This document shows positions 46,853-58,824 of a stretch of DNA of 64,000 bases, piece by piece; positions within the stretch are counted from its first letter, which is position 1, and the number at the start of each line of letters is the position of its first letter. The stretch is from assembly GCA_033032865.1 (NCBI GenBank), contig JAWHQI010000028.1:6715001-6779000 (forward strand). The letters are read 5' to 3'. A model generated the notes under the pieces. The model did not search any database. It was not told the DNA's origin and saw nothing but the letters and a program-made list of their open reading frames with translations. Origin of the DNA: Dactylorhiza incarnata. Its lineage: Eukaryota; Streptophyta; Magnoliopsida; Asparagales; Orchidaceae. A program made the position numbers and the translations under genes.

Positions 46853-49800
46853 CATCTCGGTGATATGAATAATCACTGCAAAGAGCATTCATCTCTCCCT
46901 CCCTCCATTTTTTTCTTCCTTTCCCTCTTTTTTCTTCCTCCATCCCCCTTTCCCTCTCCTCCCCCTCTTTTTTCTCCTCCCCCTCTTTTTCTTTTTTCTC
47001 CCCCCCCCCCTTTTTTCCCCCTCATACCAGAGTGGAACCCGGCGGCCCCCCTCAGCCAATCTCTCCTTCTCCCCTTCCCCGATAACCCCATTTCTCCCGT
47101 GAAGCCGGCTAGTCGCGGAGCTAGGGTTGGTCGGTCAGTGTCGAGCTATCGCCGGAGTCACCGGAAGTCGGAGGATTCGGCCGTCGGAGGGTTTGGGAGG
47201 TCGCCGGGCCCTGTCTTCGTCGTTGGGGCTGAGCTAGCAGTCGGCCCTAGTGGGATTGTCGCGATTTGGCGGGGTCGCCGGTAGTTTCGAGGCAAGGAAA
47301 CTCTTGTCCTCTTTTTCCCCCTCCCCTCTTTCCTTCTGTTTATCTGAAATTGGTGGTGAGTATGGGGAAGGAAGATCCTTTCCTGATGGTTGGTATTACC
47401 TAGTTCATGCTGGAGTTTTTTTTTGGGTTCCTAATTGCTGGGCTCTACCTAGTTTATGCTGAAAGCTTCTCTCTTTCCTGATGCTTGGTACTACCTAATT
47501 CATGCTGGAAATTTCGGTTCTTGAATTTTAGGCTCTACCTAGTATTATGCCAGAGATATCCTCTTTACTGATGCATGGCTCTGCCTAGTTTTATGCTGGA
47601 AGTTGTCTTAGATTTCCGTGGTTATACCGGCTGGGTCCTTGTTTGGGGTGTTATGCTGAAAATGTTCTGGCCCCCTTTCTTTTTTTCTTGGTTGGCTGCT
47701 AGTTGGTTACTCCTGTTTTTTTTTTCTAAATCAAAATTTGTGGCTAATCTTGCATTTCGTCTAAAAGACGGGATGGCTTTCTTTTGGTTATATGCTTGGA
47801 CTAGTGGAAATTCTGGGTGGATAAGAGTAGGGATGGTTACCCTTGCCGTTCATTTAGAAATCGGGTTGGGCAAACATGCATACCTCTATGCTTATATTGT
47901 GCATTTCCTTAGAGGTTTGGATGGCTAAATTATGCATAACTCTGCAAAATCTGCGTGTTTCAATAGCGAAAAGCCTGGTTGGTTTTACTGAGCTGCACCC
48001 TTCACTGGTTAAAGCGAGATATTTCACCTTTTAATTTCATGTGACTGTCTTGTTAAATTCTTCCTATTTCCCTTATAGCGAGCTAAAAGTATGGTTATTT
48101 CCCTCTGTTGGCAGAATTTCCCCGACTCGAGCCCCTTTAAGTTCATGGCGGTATTGGGAACCAAATCCTAAATTTTCTGGAAATTTAGCTTCCTAATTCC
48201 TGTCGGGCTGGGGGGATCTAGACGCTAACTTTCCCGAGAATTTCTCTTGTTGGTTCTCAAAGTTTAGGCAAAGCTATTAATTCTTAACTTGGAGGTTATA
48301 TAGATGTATTTTGGTTTCGAGACTTTATAATCGCTTCAAATCATTGGCCGCTTCGCTCTATAGTTAAGTGAACAAATATTATTTTTATGGCTTATTACTT
48401 AAAGTGCAAATGCTAAAGTGTATTTCCCTGTATCAAATATAAGATTCATTTCGTTGGGGGCGGCTTTATAGAGCTCTATTTGGGGGCTGCTTTATTATAC
48501 ATGTCATCTTGGGGATGCTTTATTCATGGTCCTACCTATTAGGATTTTGTTGTGGTGTTCCTCTTGGTTGTGGGCAAGGTTCACTATAATATCTTTGTGG
48601 CTGTCTCCTCCTTGATTTAGCATGGCAACTATTGTCCTACTTTGTTTCCCCTTGGTTCTAGTCGGCAGTTGGTATACTCATTGATTTGAGCATGATAGTT
48701 ATTGATTTATTTTGTTTCCGTTGTTTCCTCCTAGTTTAAATTCTCGATTTATGAAATTCTGCATCTATTTGCTTGGAAAATTTTCCTTGGTTTACACATA
48801 AGTCAATTACCCGGTTCGTGAATTGTGTTCTCATTCAAAGGCTAGGTATTTACTTGGGTGTATGCTAAGTTAAATTTCCTAGTCTATATGCTAGAGATTT
48901 CGTTCTCGTGGGGAAGGTTGAGCTCGTCGGCTATTTGTTTTATGATGGGTTTTTCCTTGGACTTATCTTTTTAGTTAAGCATAAGTGGTCTTGCTCGGCT
49001 AATTTCCAATCCTGCCCCTTTTTTCTTTTGTTGGCTAAGTTTGGATGTTTTGGTGGGCTTAACTTCCTGGAAATTTATGCTTGTTAACTCTTGTTAAGTA
49101 GGGGGAAAATTAGATCTTAAATTCCCCGGAAAATTCGTTTCCTAATTCCTGACATTTTTGGGGAATTAGGTGCTAAATTTCTTTGGAATTTCTGTTGCTA
49201 GTTCTCGATGATTCAACGAAGCCTTTAATCTTTAAACTTGAAAGAGATGTAGAGATATTTCGGCTTCAAACTTTCTATGCATACCAATTATCGACAGCCT
49301 TATACTTATAGTATGATTTACAATACCTTTTGAGGCAGCCCTCGAATATAGCGATGATTTCAAGTTTTTTTAGTCCTTCTATTGAGACGTTGGTTTGAAG
49401 CTACGCTTTGGTTGTTGAGTTGTCCTCTTTTTCGTTAGTCATCGTTTATGGTGTCTTTTCGTGCCCTTCATCGTATCCTTGCGAGAAGTTTGTTGGGGGT
49501 GTCTAGTTTGGATTCACCATGTGTTTTCTTATGAACGGCTGGGTCTTGTTCAGGTGTTTGGCCTTCGTGCTATGTTTTCTTCGTCTTGTTCCGACCCCAG
49601 ACCTGGCATGGTGTCGGCTTTCTGAAATCTTCGTTGTCTAATGTTTGAGAGTTCTCTAGTGAACTGCACCGTGGTTTAGTTATCTACTTATATATATGAT
49701 TTATGCACCCCTGCTTCTGGTGCTTTGTGTGAGTCTGTTGAGCGTGTGAGCTAAAAGTCACCACCACAGTGCCTATTTTGGGCTGTTGGTTTGGGTGGAT

Positions 49801-50874
49801 TGGAGTCACCACCGCAGCACTCCTGTTTTGATTTTGGGCTGCGGGCGTTAGTGGAGATACCACCATCGCAGTGCCTTCTTTTAGGGGACGCTTTTCCCTC
49901 GAGCTGATCAGTCTCAAGTTCTTATAAACGTATAGGCTTATATATGTGTATTATGATATTATATATATGACCATCACCTCTGAGCCGCAATGGCGGACAC
50001 GTGCCGGGCTTTGATTGTTTTGGCTAATACCGTCTGGTGCAGGCTTTTCCCCTTACCGAGTGCACTCGTTTGAGCTGGCTCGAGTTGTTGTAAGATTATT
50101 GATGTTTATCTGCTTAGTTTCCTTTCTGCACTCTTTTACTTCTGATGCTGCTAATCTTGGTTTTCTTGCACCCTTTGGGCTGAGGCATTCTTTTCTTATG
50201 AATGTCTCAGGTTCAGGTCTTTAGCTGCCGTAGGAGTTAGAGCGGCGTTGTTCGGGTCTCCTGTCGAGGCCCTTCCTCTCTTCTAGGTAAGAGGCGGTTT
50301 TTTTTGGAGTTGTTCTCTTTCTTTCTCGTGGGTTCGTGTCAATTGTTGGCGCCCGTATGGCTTTTATCTTTAGATTACTTGCTAGTAGTTTTGCTGTTAC
50401 TTTTGGGTTGTTTACCTACTTGCTCTCTGGGAAGCTTTATGCTAGGATGCATTAGATACTCTATTGGTATAAAAATTTCATTCTTGCATATCATGATTTT
50501 AAATAAATGTCGCATACTTTGAAGATCGTAGAAATTCTTTTCTTAATGTACTAAACATAGATTTATGCATATCATTTTTTGGATGTTGATCTTCATGCTC
50601 ATGTAGGCTAAAATGAACCTATTTTCCACTGCGTATATATAGTTTTCTACTTATGGACTAGATGATCCATCAGACCGAGGGACACGGTCTTAAGCTAAAA
50701 TGTAAAATTCTCTCTTTAATCCAAGCACAATTATGTCTTTTATAAAATAATAGTAAGGAGTGTTTGCCTGAGCGTCGGTAGTTGTCCCCTGCTTGACGTG
50801 GCATCATAGCGCGTATTTTCCCTTTGCTCTGATAATATTTATTAAATTCGTGGGAAAATGCGGGTTGTGACAGT

Positions 50875-50886
50875 TGGTATCAGAGG
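50875..50886 (+). other. Tekay-4 primer binding site (tRNA-iMet)
   Basis: TGGTATCAGAGG two bases after the LTR. Confidence 0.88.
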
Positions 50887-51048
50887 GAGGTTAGACGGGT
50901 TGCTGCGAATAGTCTGGTTGGCACGGTTAACCGCCTGGTGAGAATCGCCATTCATCGCACACACACACCGAAGGGTCATCAGTATGTATTGGCTGAAGCA
51001 TGAACACTACACTCATAGCATGATAAGAAGTATACGGGGCATATTATG
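50887..51048 (+). other. Tekay-4 leader, first part
   Basis: Leader sequence interrupted by C2 at 51048. No ORF seen. Confidence 0.6.
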
Positions 51049-52233
51049 TGTTAAAATTTTTGAAAGACCTTTATGGAGCGAGCAGGAGCTAGTCAACTTA
51101 GAGATACTAGCCAAAACAACCAGAAACAACTTTAGGCAGACAAGTGATCTTTATTGATAGCAGTACTTCAATTACAAGGCAAGGCATGCTTGACGAGACA
51201 TGATTTCTCCAGCACAAACACCAAAGAGAAAATTACAAAGTTGAAGATAACTTGAGACCGCTCAGACCGCGCGACCTCCCTGCGACTTGAGCAAGCTGCC
51301 AGACCGCAGCGACCTGTCGATCACAGAACACCACCAAACCGCACTTCTACCGAACTCCTGATTCTCCCGAACTCCAGCACCACAACTCCAAGCCGCAGAC
51401 CGCCCGAACACTTTCAGAGGAAGAGGTGATCGCTGCTGCCTGCACTATCTGCAGAAGCTGCACAAGAAGAGTTCAATCAGCAGACTGCCCGGTCAGACAA
51501 ATAGAGACCGCAGGAAAGAAGAGAAACCGGCTTACACTTGGTGTGTCTACATTGCTGCTACAGTGGCTCCTATTTATAGGCGTGGGACCTGATCCAGTCA
51601 CCACCCTATGAGATAGGATCACCACCCTCCAGACCGCGCAACCTTACCGGTCAACCCACGCGATCCGCAATAGTCCTCCTGCTTCATTTTGGTGAACTCG
51701 CCAGGTTCAACATCAACCATGAGAGACCGCCACTCTCACAGCAGATCGCGACTCCAAAGAAGATCGCCATACCGCCCGAAGTTGTTCACCTTCTGTGTTC
51801 GCCAGAGACCGCGAACACAGCCAGTTTGCCATCAGACCGCGAACTCCTGTCCACATGCCGGTCTCCTCCTGAGACCGGACCAGCGACAAGCTCGCATACC
51901 AGTCTCCTCCTGAGACCGCAAACTGAGACCGCGCGACTAAGTCCCTTAGTCCGCGTATACTACCGGAAAGCCCGGTCAGCCACCAGACCGCATTCTGGAA
52001 GAACCTTGAAGATGATCAACCCGCCACGCGGTTAGAGACAGACCGCGCGGCCTTCACCTTCAACCGCCTTGGACCAGATACCAGTGGTCATGCCAGTAGA
52101 CCGCAACTAGGCTAAGACAAGCCAGACTGCAGAGGCAGACCGCCAAGTCGCGCGGTCACGCCAGACCGCCCGACCTCCTCCCAGACCGCCCAGGTCCAAA
52201 ATCCTCCAAACTTCCACTTCAACAATTTCAACA
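51049..52233 (-). repeat. C2 3' LTR
   Basis: 1185 bp, rich in AGACCGC repeats. TATA box CTATAAATA on the minus strand at 51571-51579. Confidence 0.93.
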
Positions 52234-55200
52234 CTCCCCCTTGAAGTGGGAAGTTGAAACCAGCCCCAATAGGCTCCTTAGCCTAGTGAACGGCCCCTTT
52301 GCCAGCGCCTTTGTGATGATGTCTGCGACATTGTCCCCACTCCACACATGCTCGACCGAAAGAGACCCCTCCAGCACCTTCTCCCGCATGAAGTGATGCT
52401 CGATCTCAATATGCTTGGTCCTCGAGTGACAAACTGGATTAGTCACCAGTTTGAGAGCACTCTTGTTGTCACTGCGTAGCAGAGTCAGCTCCCGAACCTC
52501 CTTGTGGACGTCTCCCACCAACCTCCTAAGCCAGATGGCTTCCTGAGCTGCCAAGGCTGAAGCCTTGTATTCCGCTTCCGTGGTGGAGACCGATACGGAA
52601 TCCTGCTTCTTGCTGCACCATGATATAGCTATAGGGCCCGCCATGAAGACTAATCTAGATGTCGACTTCCGATCATCCGAATCTCCCCCGTAGTCAGCAT
52701 CCATGTACCCGTGCACTTCGAAGCCCGCATCCCTCCTGTATAGGAGACCCATGTCCGAGGTCGCCTTGACATACTTCAGAATGTTCTTGGCTGCTAGCAG
52801 ATGAGGTACCCGTGGCTCCGGCATATATTGACTCGCTCTGCCAACTGCATATGCAATATCCGGCCTCGTGATCATCAGATAAATCAAGCTACCGACCAGA
52901 GCTCGGAACACCAACGGATCTTGCATAATCCTCCCCTCATCCTTCCGAAGCTTCATAGCCTTCTCCAGAGGTGTGGAAGTGCACTTCCCTTCCTTCATGC
53001 CGAATTGCTCCACAATCCGCTCCGCATATCCGGCCTGGGTCACCAGCACTCCACCTTCCTTCCTCTGCACCTCGAGTCCAAGGAAATGGTGAAGCTCACC
53101 TAAGTCCTTCATCTCGAACCTGATGGACAGCTCGGCCCGAAGCTGTGCTACCTTCTCCTTTGAGTTCCCCATCACGATCATATCATCGACGTATAACAGC
53201 ACGATGACCTGAAGCTCTCCGCTCTTCTTGACGAACAAGCTTGAGTCTGAGTCTGAAGCACCAAATCCACAGAATAAGAGATATTCTGCGATCTTCCTGT
53301 ACCACGCCCTCGGCGCTTGCTTCAACCCATACAGGGCCTTCTTCAGCTTGCAGACATGCTCCGGAAAATCTTCAGATACAAAGCCTAGTGGCTGGACCAT
53401 GAAGATGTCCTTGTCAATCTCGCCGTACAAGAAAGCGTTCTTGACGTCGAGCTGCCAAATCTCCCATCCACTGAACGCTGTCAAAGCAATGATAAATCGA
53501 ACTGAAGTCATTTTTGCCACCGGACTGAAAGTCTCCTCGTAGTCATCACCGTATTACTGCGAGAACCCCCGAGCAACAAGGCGAGCCTTGTACCGCTCGA
53601 TACTGCCATCAGCTATCTTCTTGAGCTTGTAGACCCACTTGCATGTAACAGGAGTGGTGCCCTTGGGCTTGGGCACAAGAGACCAGGTCTCATTCTTCTC
53701 GAGAGATGCCATCTCTTCTTGCATAGCAATGTCCCACTCCTTCATGCCTCTGGCCTTCTCAATGCTCGACGACTCCCTCTCATCTAAGGTACCAGCAAAG
53801 AAACATGAGATAAAGCTCACAATGTTTCCTCTTGTATAGCGATCATGGGCAATGATGGTTCGCTTCGACCTCCTCAGCTCCTTCCCCTGAACCGCATTAT
53901 CTCCAGCTGCTTCTTCCCTAGCTCCTCTTCCAGACATGCTAGGAGCATTGCTCCCCCTGCTCCCTGAACCAGAAGCCTCCGTCTCAGAACTAGAAGGAGA
54001 TGGACCACCTGGTGACACAGGTAGCTCCACCTGAAGATCCTCCACAGCTTTCTCTGGCTCCTTTACCCTGCTCTCAGGTAGCTCTACACCAGAAGATGCC
54101 TTGTAAGATGTCACCTCATCGAACACGACGTTGCGAGATACAACAAATCTCTGCGTTTCTGGGTCCATGCACTTCCAACCTTTCTTCTGCTCATCATATC
54201 CGACAAAGACTAGCTTCCTTGCTTTTGCATCTAGCTTTGTCCGCAGAGCATCTGGAACGTGCACGTAGCAGGTGGAACCAAACACCTGAAGGTGTGCCAC
54301 GCTTGGCTTCTCCTTGAACATCATCTCATGTGGGGTCAACATGTTGATGGGGCTCAAAGGCATCCTGTTGATGACGTAGGCAGCACAAGACTTTCCCTCC
54401 GCCCAGAAGGACTTTGGGATACTCTTGGCATGTAGCCAACACTTGCAGGTCTCCGTCAGATGACGGATCTTCCGTTCTGCAACTCCATTCTGTTGTGGAG
54501 TATGTGCACAAGTGAGCTCCCTCCGGATACCTGCCTTCCTGCAAAAACTAGAGAACTCACCAGAGGTGAACTCCCCTCCGTTGTCAGTTCTCAGCTTCTT
54601 CACCCGCAGGCCAAGCCGGCCCTCCACAAGCTCCTTGAACTCCACAAATTTGGCAAACGCCTCCGCCTTCTCCTTCAGGAAATATACCCAGACATATCTG
54701 GTGTAATCATCGATCAACACCAGCATATATATGCTGCCTCCGAGGCTTGGGGTAGCAGTAGGTCCCATCAAGTCACCGTGGATGCACTCAAACGGCACAC
54801 TACACCTTGTCTGTGACTTGTCAAACGGTAGTCGATGAGACTTGCCGAACTGACATCCCTCGCAAACATGACCTTCTCCGTAGGAGGATAGACTTGGCAG
54901 GCCCTTGACCAGACCTCTCACCGCCATTGCTTTCAGCTTGTCCATCCCAACGTGTCCCAACCTCTCATGCCATATAACAACACCATCATTCGTCTTCATC
55001 TTGTCGACATAGGAACTTGTCGATAAAACGAACAAGTCCTTTGCTCGTCTCCCGACATGGACAACCTCGGCCTTTACAGCCTCAAAATTGCGTAGAAACT
55101 TCACTTCTGTTGGGCCGAACAGAATGTGATACCCAGCGTCTACAGCGTTGGCCATGGAGAAGAGGTTTTTCCTCATACCAGGCACGTGATAGACACTCTT

Positions 55201-56307
55201 CAAAGTAAGCGGCCCTCTGTCACTGTCCAAGGAGACAACCCACACCTTCTCTACTGGATGCACAGTATTATCAGCAGTAATGATTGCATTGTTACCTGTA
55301 TAGGGCTGCGTAGAAGAAAGCTTTGTCTCGTCTCCGGTGAGGTGATGACCACACCCCGAGTCCACAATCCAGTCCTCCTGATAGTTGATAGGAGTCGAGG
55401 CTCCAACAGAAGCCGAGAAGGCTCCTCCCCATCCTCCATCAATGTGCCTGGCCTCAGCTTCCTCCTTCTCAGCATCATGCCCAGCTTGGGTGACCACCCT
55501 ACAATCCTTCCTGATGTGGCCATACTTGCCACACTTGAAGCACTTCGGACCTTCACCCTTCTTCTTCCCGTCAGCCTTGGGAGCATACCCCCTTTCCTGC
55601 TGCCCAGAAGTTGAAGGCCCATTACCTCCAACGATCTTCTTCTTCTTATCCCACTTCTTCTTCCTCCCCGAGAAGAGCACATCGCCATCTCCCCCAGACA
55701 CAGACACCCCCGCCATCTGTCTTGCCAAACTTTCTTGCGATGCAAGCAAGTTTTCCAGCTCCAACAGAGACGGCTGATTTGCCCATCCCCGCACTGACGT
55801 CACAAAGGCAACATATTCCTTCCGCAAGCCACGGATGATGTGCCTCTTCAGCTTAGCCTCAGAGATAGGCTCATCAGGATCCAATGCTGAGATTTCAACG
55901 CACAAGTTCTTCATCTTCAGAAAGAAAGTGGAGATAGAAAGATCACCCTGAACCGACCTTGCCAGCTCATTCTCCAAGAACTGTTGCCTTGCTACATTCT
56001 TCTTGTTAAACAGCCCATCCAGGGCTCTCCAGATCTCCGCAGCCGATCCACACCCCAAGATGTGATCAAACAAGTCAGGTGAGATTGCCCTCTTCAGAGT
56101 GAACTCTGCCTTCGCATTCGTCCTCCTCCAAGTTCTCACCTCAGCCCCATTATCCCCTACCGGGACAACTTCCTGCGTCTGATCTCCTCCAACAACCTCC
56201 CAGAGGTCCTCACCTAGAAGATAGCTTTGCATACATGACTTCCACTTTTTGAAGTTAGTCGATGTAAGCACCTCAATCCCAAGACCCCTTGCAAATCCAC
56301 CTTCCAT
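52228..56307 (-). pseudogene. C2 gag-pol polyprotein (copia), one nonsense codon
   Basis: ATG at 56305-56307. Gag N-terminus (NFKKWKSCMQSYLLGEDLWEVV), knuckle CFKCGKYGHIRKDC, protease WIVDSGCGHHLTG, integrase HHCC finger (HERLGHVGMDKLKAM...CEGCQFGKSHRLPF) and core with LIDDYTRYVWVYFLK, TDNGGEF and HTPQQNGVAERK. RT follows with FLYGEIDKDIFMVQPLGF and YVDDMIVMG, then RNase H with SWCSKKQDSVSVSTTEAEYKA. The order gag-PR-IN-RT-RH is the copia order. The only defect seen is TAA at 53554-53556 inside RT (FSQ-stop-YGDDY), fitting CAA-to-TAA. The last codons, FKGEC-stop, run through the PPT into the first bases of the 3' LTR. Lineage within copia not assigned. Confidence 0.95.
52234..52245 (-). other. 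C2 polypurine tract
   Basis: CTTCAAGGGGGAG directly before the LTR on the minus strand; it also encodes the last pol residues. Confidence 0.85.
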
Positions 56308-56382
56308 TGTTCTTCCACTGATTCCTTCTTCACAAAGGCGATGGCTACTCTAAGTTACTCACTGCTCAACCACTCCAACCTC

Positions 56383-56394
56383 CCTCTGATACCA
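56383..56394 (-). other. C2 primer binding site (tRNA-iMet)
   Basis: TGGTATCAGAGG on the minus strand, abutting the LTR. The leader to the ATG is about 75 bases. Confidence 0.9.
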
Positions 56395-57580
56395 TGTTAA
56401 AACTTTTGAAAGACCTTTATGGAGCGAGCAGGAGCTAGTCAACTTAGAGATACTAGCCAAAACAACCAGAAACAACTTTAGGCAAACAAGTGATCTTTAT
56501 TGATAGCAGTACTTCAATTACAAGGCAAGACATGCTTGGCGAGACATGATTTCGCCAGCACAAACACCAAAGAGAAAATTACAAAGTTGAAGATAACTTG
56601 AGACCGCTCAGACCGCGCGACCTCCCTGCGACTTGAGCAAGCTGCCAGACCGCAGCGACCTGTCGATCACAGAACACCACCAAACCGCACTTCTACCAAA
56701 CTCCTGATTCTCCCGAACTCCAGCACCACAACTCCAAGCCGCAGACCACCCGAACACTTTCAGAGGAAGAGGTGATCACTGCTGCATGCACTATCCGCAG
56801 AAGCTGCACAAGAAGAGTTCAATCAGCAGACCGCCCGGTCAGACAAATAGAGACCGCAGGAAAGAAGAGAAACCGGCTTACACTTGGTGTGTCTACATTG
56901 CTGCTACAGTGGCTCCTATTTATAGGCGTGGGACCTAATCCAGTCACCACCCTATGAGATAGGATCACCACCCTCCAGACCGCGCGACCTTACCAGTCAA
57001 CCCGCGCGATCAGCAACAGTCCTCCTGCTTCATTTTGGTGAACTCGCCAGCTTCAACATCAACCATGAGAGACCGCCACTCTCACAGCAGATCGCGACTC
57101 CAAAGAAGATCGCCAGACCGCCCGAAGCTGTTCACCTTCTGTGTTCGCCAGAGACCGCGAACACAGCCAGTTCGCCAACAGACCGCGAACTCCTGTCCAC
57201 ATGCCGGTCTCCTCCTGAGACCGCAAACAGCGACCAGCTCGCATACCAGTCTCCTCCTGAGACCGCAAACTGAGACCGCGTGACTAAGTCCCTTAGTCCT
57301 CGTATACTACCGGAAAGCCCGGTCAGACACCAGACCGCATTCTGGAAGAACCTTGAAGATGATCAACCCGCCACGCGGTCAGAGACAGACCGCGCGGCCT
57401 TCACCTTCAACCGCCTTGGACCAGATACCAGTTGTCATTCTAGGAGACCGCAGCTAGGCTAAGACAAGCCAGACCACAGAGGCAGACCGCCAAGTCGCGC
57501 GGTTACGCCAGACCGCCCGACCTCCTCCCAGACCGCCCAGGTCCAAAAGCCTCCAAACTTCCACTTCAACAATTTCAACA
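56395..57580 (-). repeat. C2 5' LTR
   Basis: 1186-bp promoter LTR with about nineteen AGACCGC motifs on the plus strand. TATA box CTATAAATA on the minus strand at 56917-56925. TSD TTATG follows. Confidence 0.93.
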
Positions 57581-57743
57581 TTATGTAGTACGGGATGCAT
57601 AATATGTGTTTGTATATAGATCCTCATAGGTGACACCATACGACTGTTATGTAGTATGGGATGCATAACGTAGGTCGCATGCGTGTCCATTAGCTCGTTT
57701 TCCTTTTTCGTTACATGCGATAATATGTAGTATGGGATGCATA
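57581..57743 (+). repeat. Tekay-4 leader repeats
   Basis: Three copies of TATGTAGTATGGGATGCATA at about 57582, 57648 and 57724, spaced 66 and 76 bp. Part of the untranslated leader, which continues without a recognisable gene to about 58140. Confidence 0.75.
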
Positions 57744-58139
57744 AGATCGCATGTGTACGATGCTCATAGCATGCATTAAGGCCTTTTTAGATTGCATAGC
57801 ACTGCATATACATCATAACATAGCATTAGAACACGTGCAAAGCTAAAGACATACATGATGACGCTTGTACACACATGATTTGAAATGAAGTTTGCGGCAT
57901 TCACGCATTCATATTATACGCACAGGAGTTGATAGGGTGCTGATATATCATCCTAAGTTTAGCATAACATCATTTCATGAATTCCCAAAGCAAGGTAACA
58001 ATAAGAGCAAGTATCTACTCTTTTCTGATCTGTATCGGGTTAGGATATCCTAGTTCCTAGATGTTGTGTCTTAAGCTAGGTGTATTGAGGAGTTCGTTCG
58101 TAATTGCAGTCGATGACTCCAGAGCATCGTGCATCAGAG

Positions 58140-58742
58140 TCGGCTCCCCGGTCAGGGGGCGAGTCTTTGGGTGCGCGCAGTGAAGTGGTAATTGAGGAGT
58201 GCGTCAGAGTAACGAGGCATTGTCGAGGCAAGTGGTCGAGATGCTGGCTCAGATTCAGATTTTGATGGCGGCTTTTTTTGGGCAGCAGACTGAGGCGCAG
58301 GACCCTGTGGTGGGTCAGGAGGCTGTGTCGGGAAGGGGAAATAGGAAGGATGTTAATAGTGGCAGTCCTGCCCCAAGAAAGAAGGGAATGCAGGAGTTGG
58401 ATCTTCAAGGTGCTTCGAAGAGTATCAGTTATTGCACTTTTTGCAGAAAGATGGGGCACGATCTTACCAGTGTTGGAGGAAGGACAAGTCCTGTGAGTAT
58501 TGTGGGAAAAGAGGGCATGATGCGACTCATTGCCGGTTAAAGGATAGGGCGTGCTATCAGTGCGGGCTGAATGAGCATGCATGTGAAATCCCGGTGTTCG
58601 CAGTTCCAGTTGGCCGGCCAGCAGCTTGCTCTTACGGTTATGGCACCGCCACCGCCTCAGCAGCGGCAATTAGATCGAGGAGAGGCCGAGTTAAATGCTG
58701 TAGCAAAGGAAGGAGAGCAGTTTTCCCCCTCGATAATTTCAG
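58140..58742 (+). pseudogene. Tekay-4 gag remnant (zinc knuckles)
   Basis: A basic segment is followed by knuckle-like YCTFCRKMGHD, then CEYCGKRGHDATHC (CX2CX4HX4C) and a partial third, CYQCGLNEH, spread over different frames, so at least two frameshifts. From about 58640 a clean frame reads MAPPPPQQRQLDRGE and ends SPSIISG at the putative intron. The capsid region is largely missing. Confidence 0.75.
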
Positions 58743-58824
58743 GTTAGATTCTAATCTCACTCTTAGACTTCAGCGTTTGTACTAGATTGTTTTCGCTCGA
58801 TTAGTTGCGTATCCAATTTTATAG
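58743..58824 (+). other. Tekay-4 putative gag/pol intron (82 nt)
   Basis: Donor TTTCAG|GTTAGA, acceptor CAATTTTATAG|GAGAA, T-rich, phase 1. Splicing would give IISG, then EFKIYSHLAHVP before FDSG, the same 12-residue spacing as Tekay-1. Reading through gives G-stop (GGT TAG) straight after the donor. Confidence 0.65.

Larger units (their letters stand above)
44120..47045. other. 2.9-kb segment present in only one Tekay-4 LTR
   Basis: Bounded on both sides by C-rich tracts. At the matching point the 3' LTR (about 60217-60240) has a single C tract. No TG...CA ends, target duplication or transposon ORF is visible. It contains a CT microsatellite, two blocks of palindromic repeats and AT-rich sequence (44900-46680) in which I see no gene. 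A deletion from the 3' LTR between C tracts is likelier than an insertion. Confidence 0.6.
43707..50872 (+). repeat. Tekay-4 5' LTR (7.2 kb)
   Basis: Starts TGTAACACCCCGGG and ends TTGTGACA. It aligns with 59845-64000, except that 44120-47045 (about 2.9 kb) has no counterpart there. After a pyrimidine-rich, leader-like stretch (46890-47300) it is T-rich with no convincing gene. By eye the shared parts differ by a few per cent. Three degenerate copies of a CACCACCGCAGTGCC...TTTTGGGCTG unit lie at 49755-49885. Confidence 0.85.
51049..57580 (-). mobile_element. C2: nearly intact Ty1/copia retrotransposon
   Basis: 6.5-kb minus-strand element with LTRs of 1185 and 1186 bp (TGTT...AACA) that are nearly identical by eye. 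Target duplication TTATG at 51044-51048 and 57581-57585. It has an initiator-Met primer site, a single gag-pol frame of about 1,360 codons with one stop, and a PPT. This and Tekay-1 are the best-preserved enzyme sources in the window. Confidence 0.95.

Noticed and set aside
44120..47045. Insertion of a MITE, foldback or captured gene into the Tekay-4 LTR
   Set aside because: No terminal inverted repeats at the ends, no target duplication and junctions inside C tracts; deletion from the other LTR explains it more simply.
46826..47284. Pro/Phe-rich ORF, with similar ORFs at 60288-60632
   Set aside because: Lies in the pyrimidine-rich leader-like part of the Tekay-4 LTR. The frame is not kept between the two LTRs.
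47575..47928. ORFs in the distal Tekay-4 LTR (for example 117 aa, also 50304-50522)
   Set aside because: Not maintained in the paired LTR (60766-60951 is shorter) and no recognisable domain; treated as LTR sequence.
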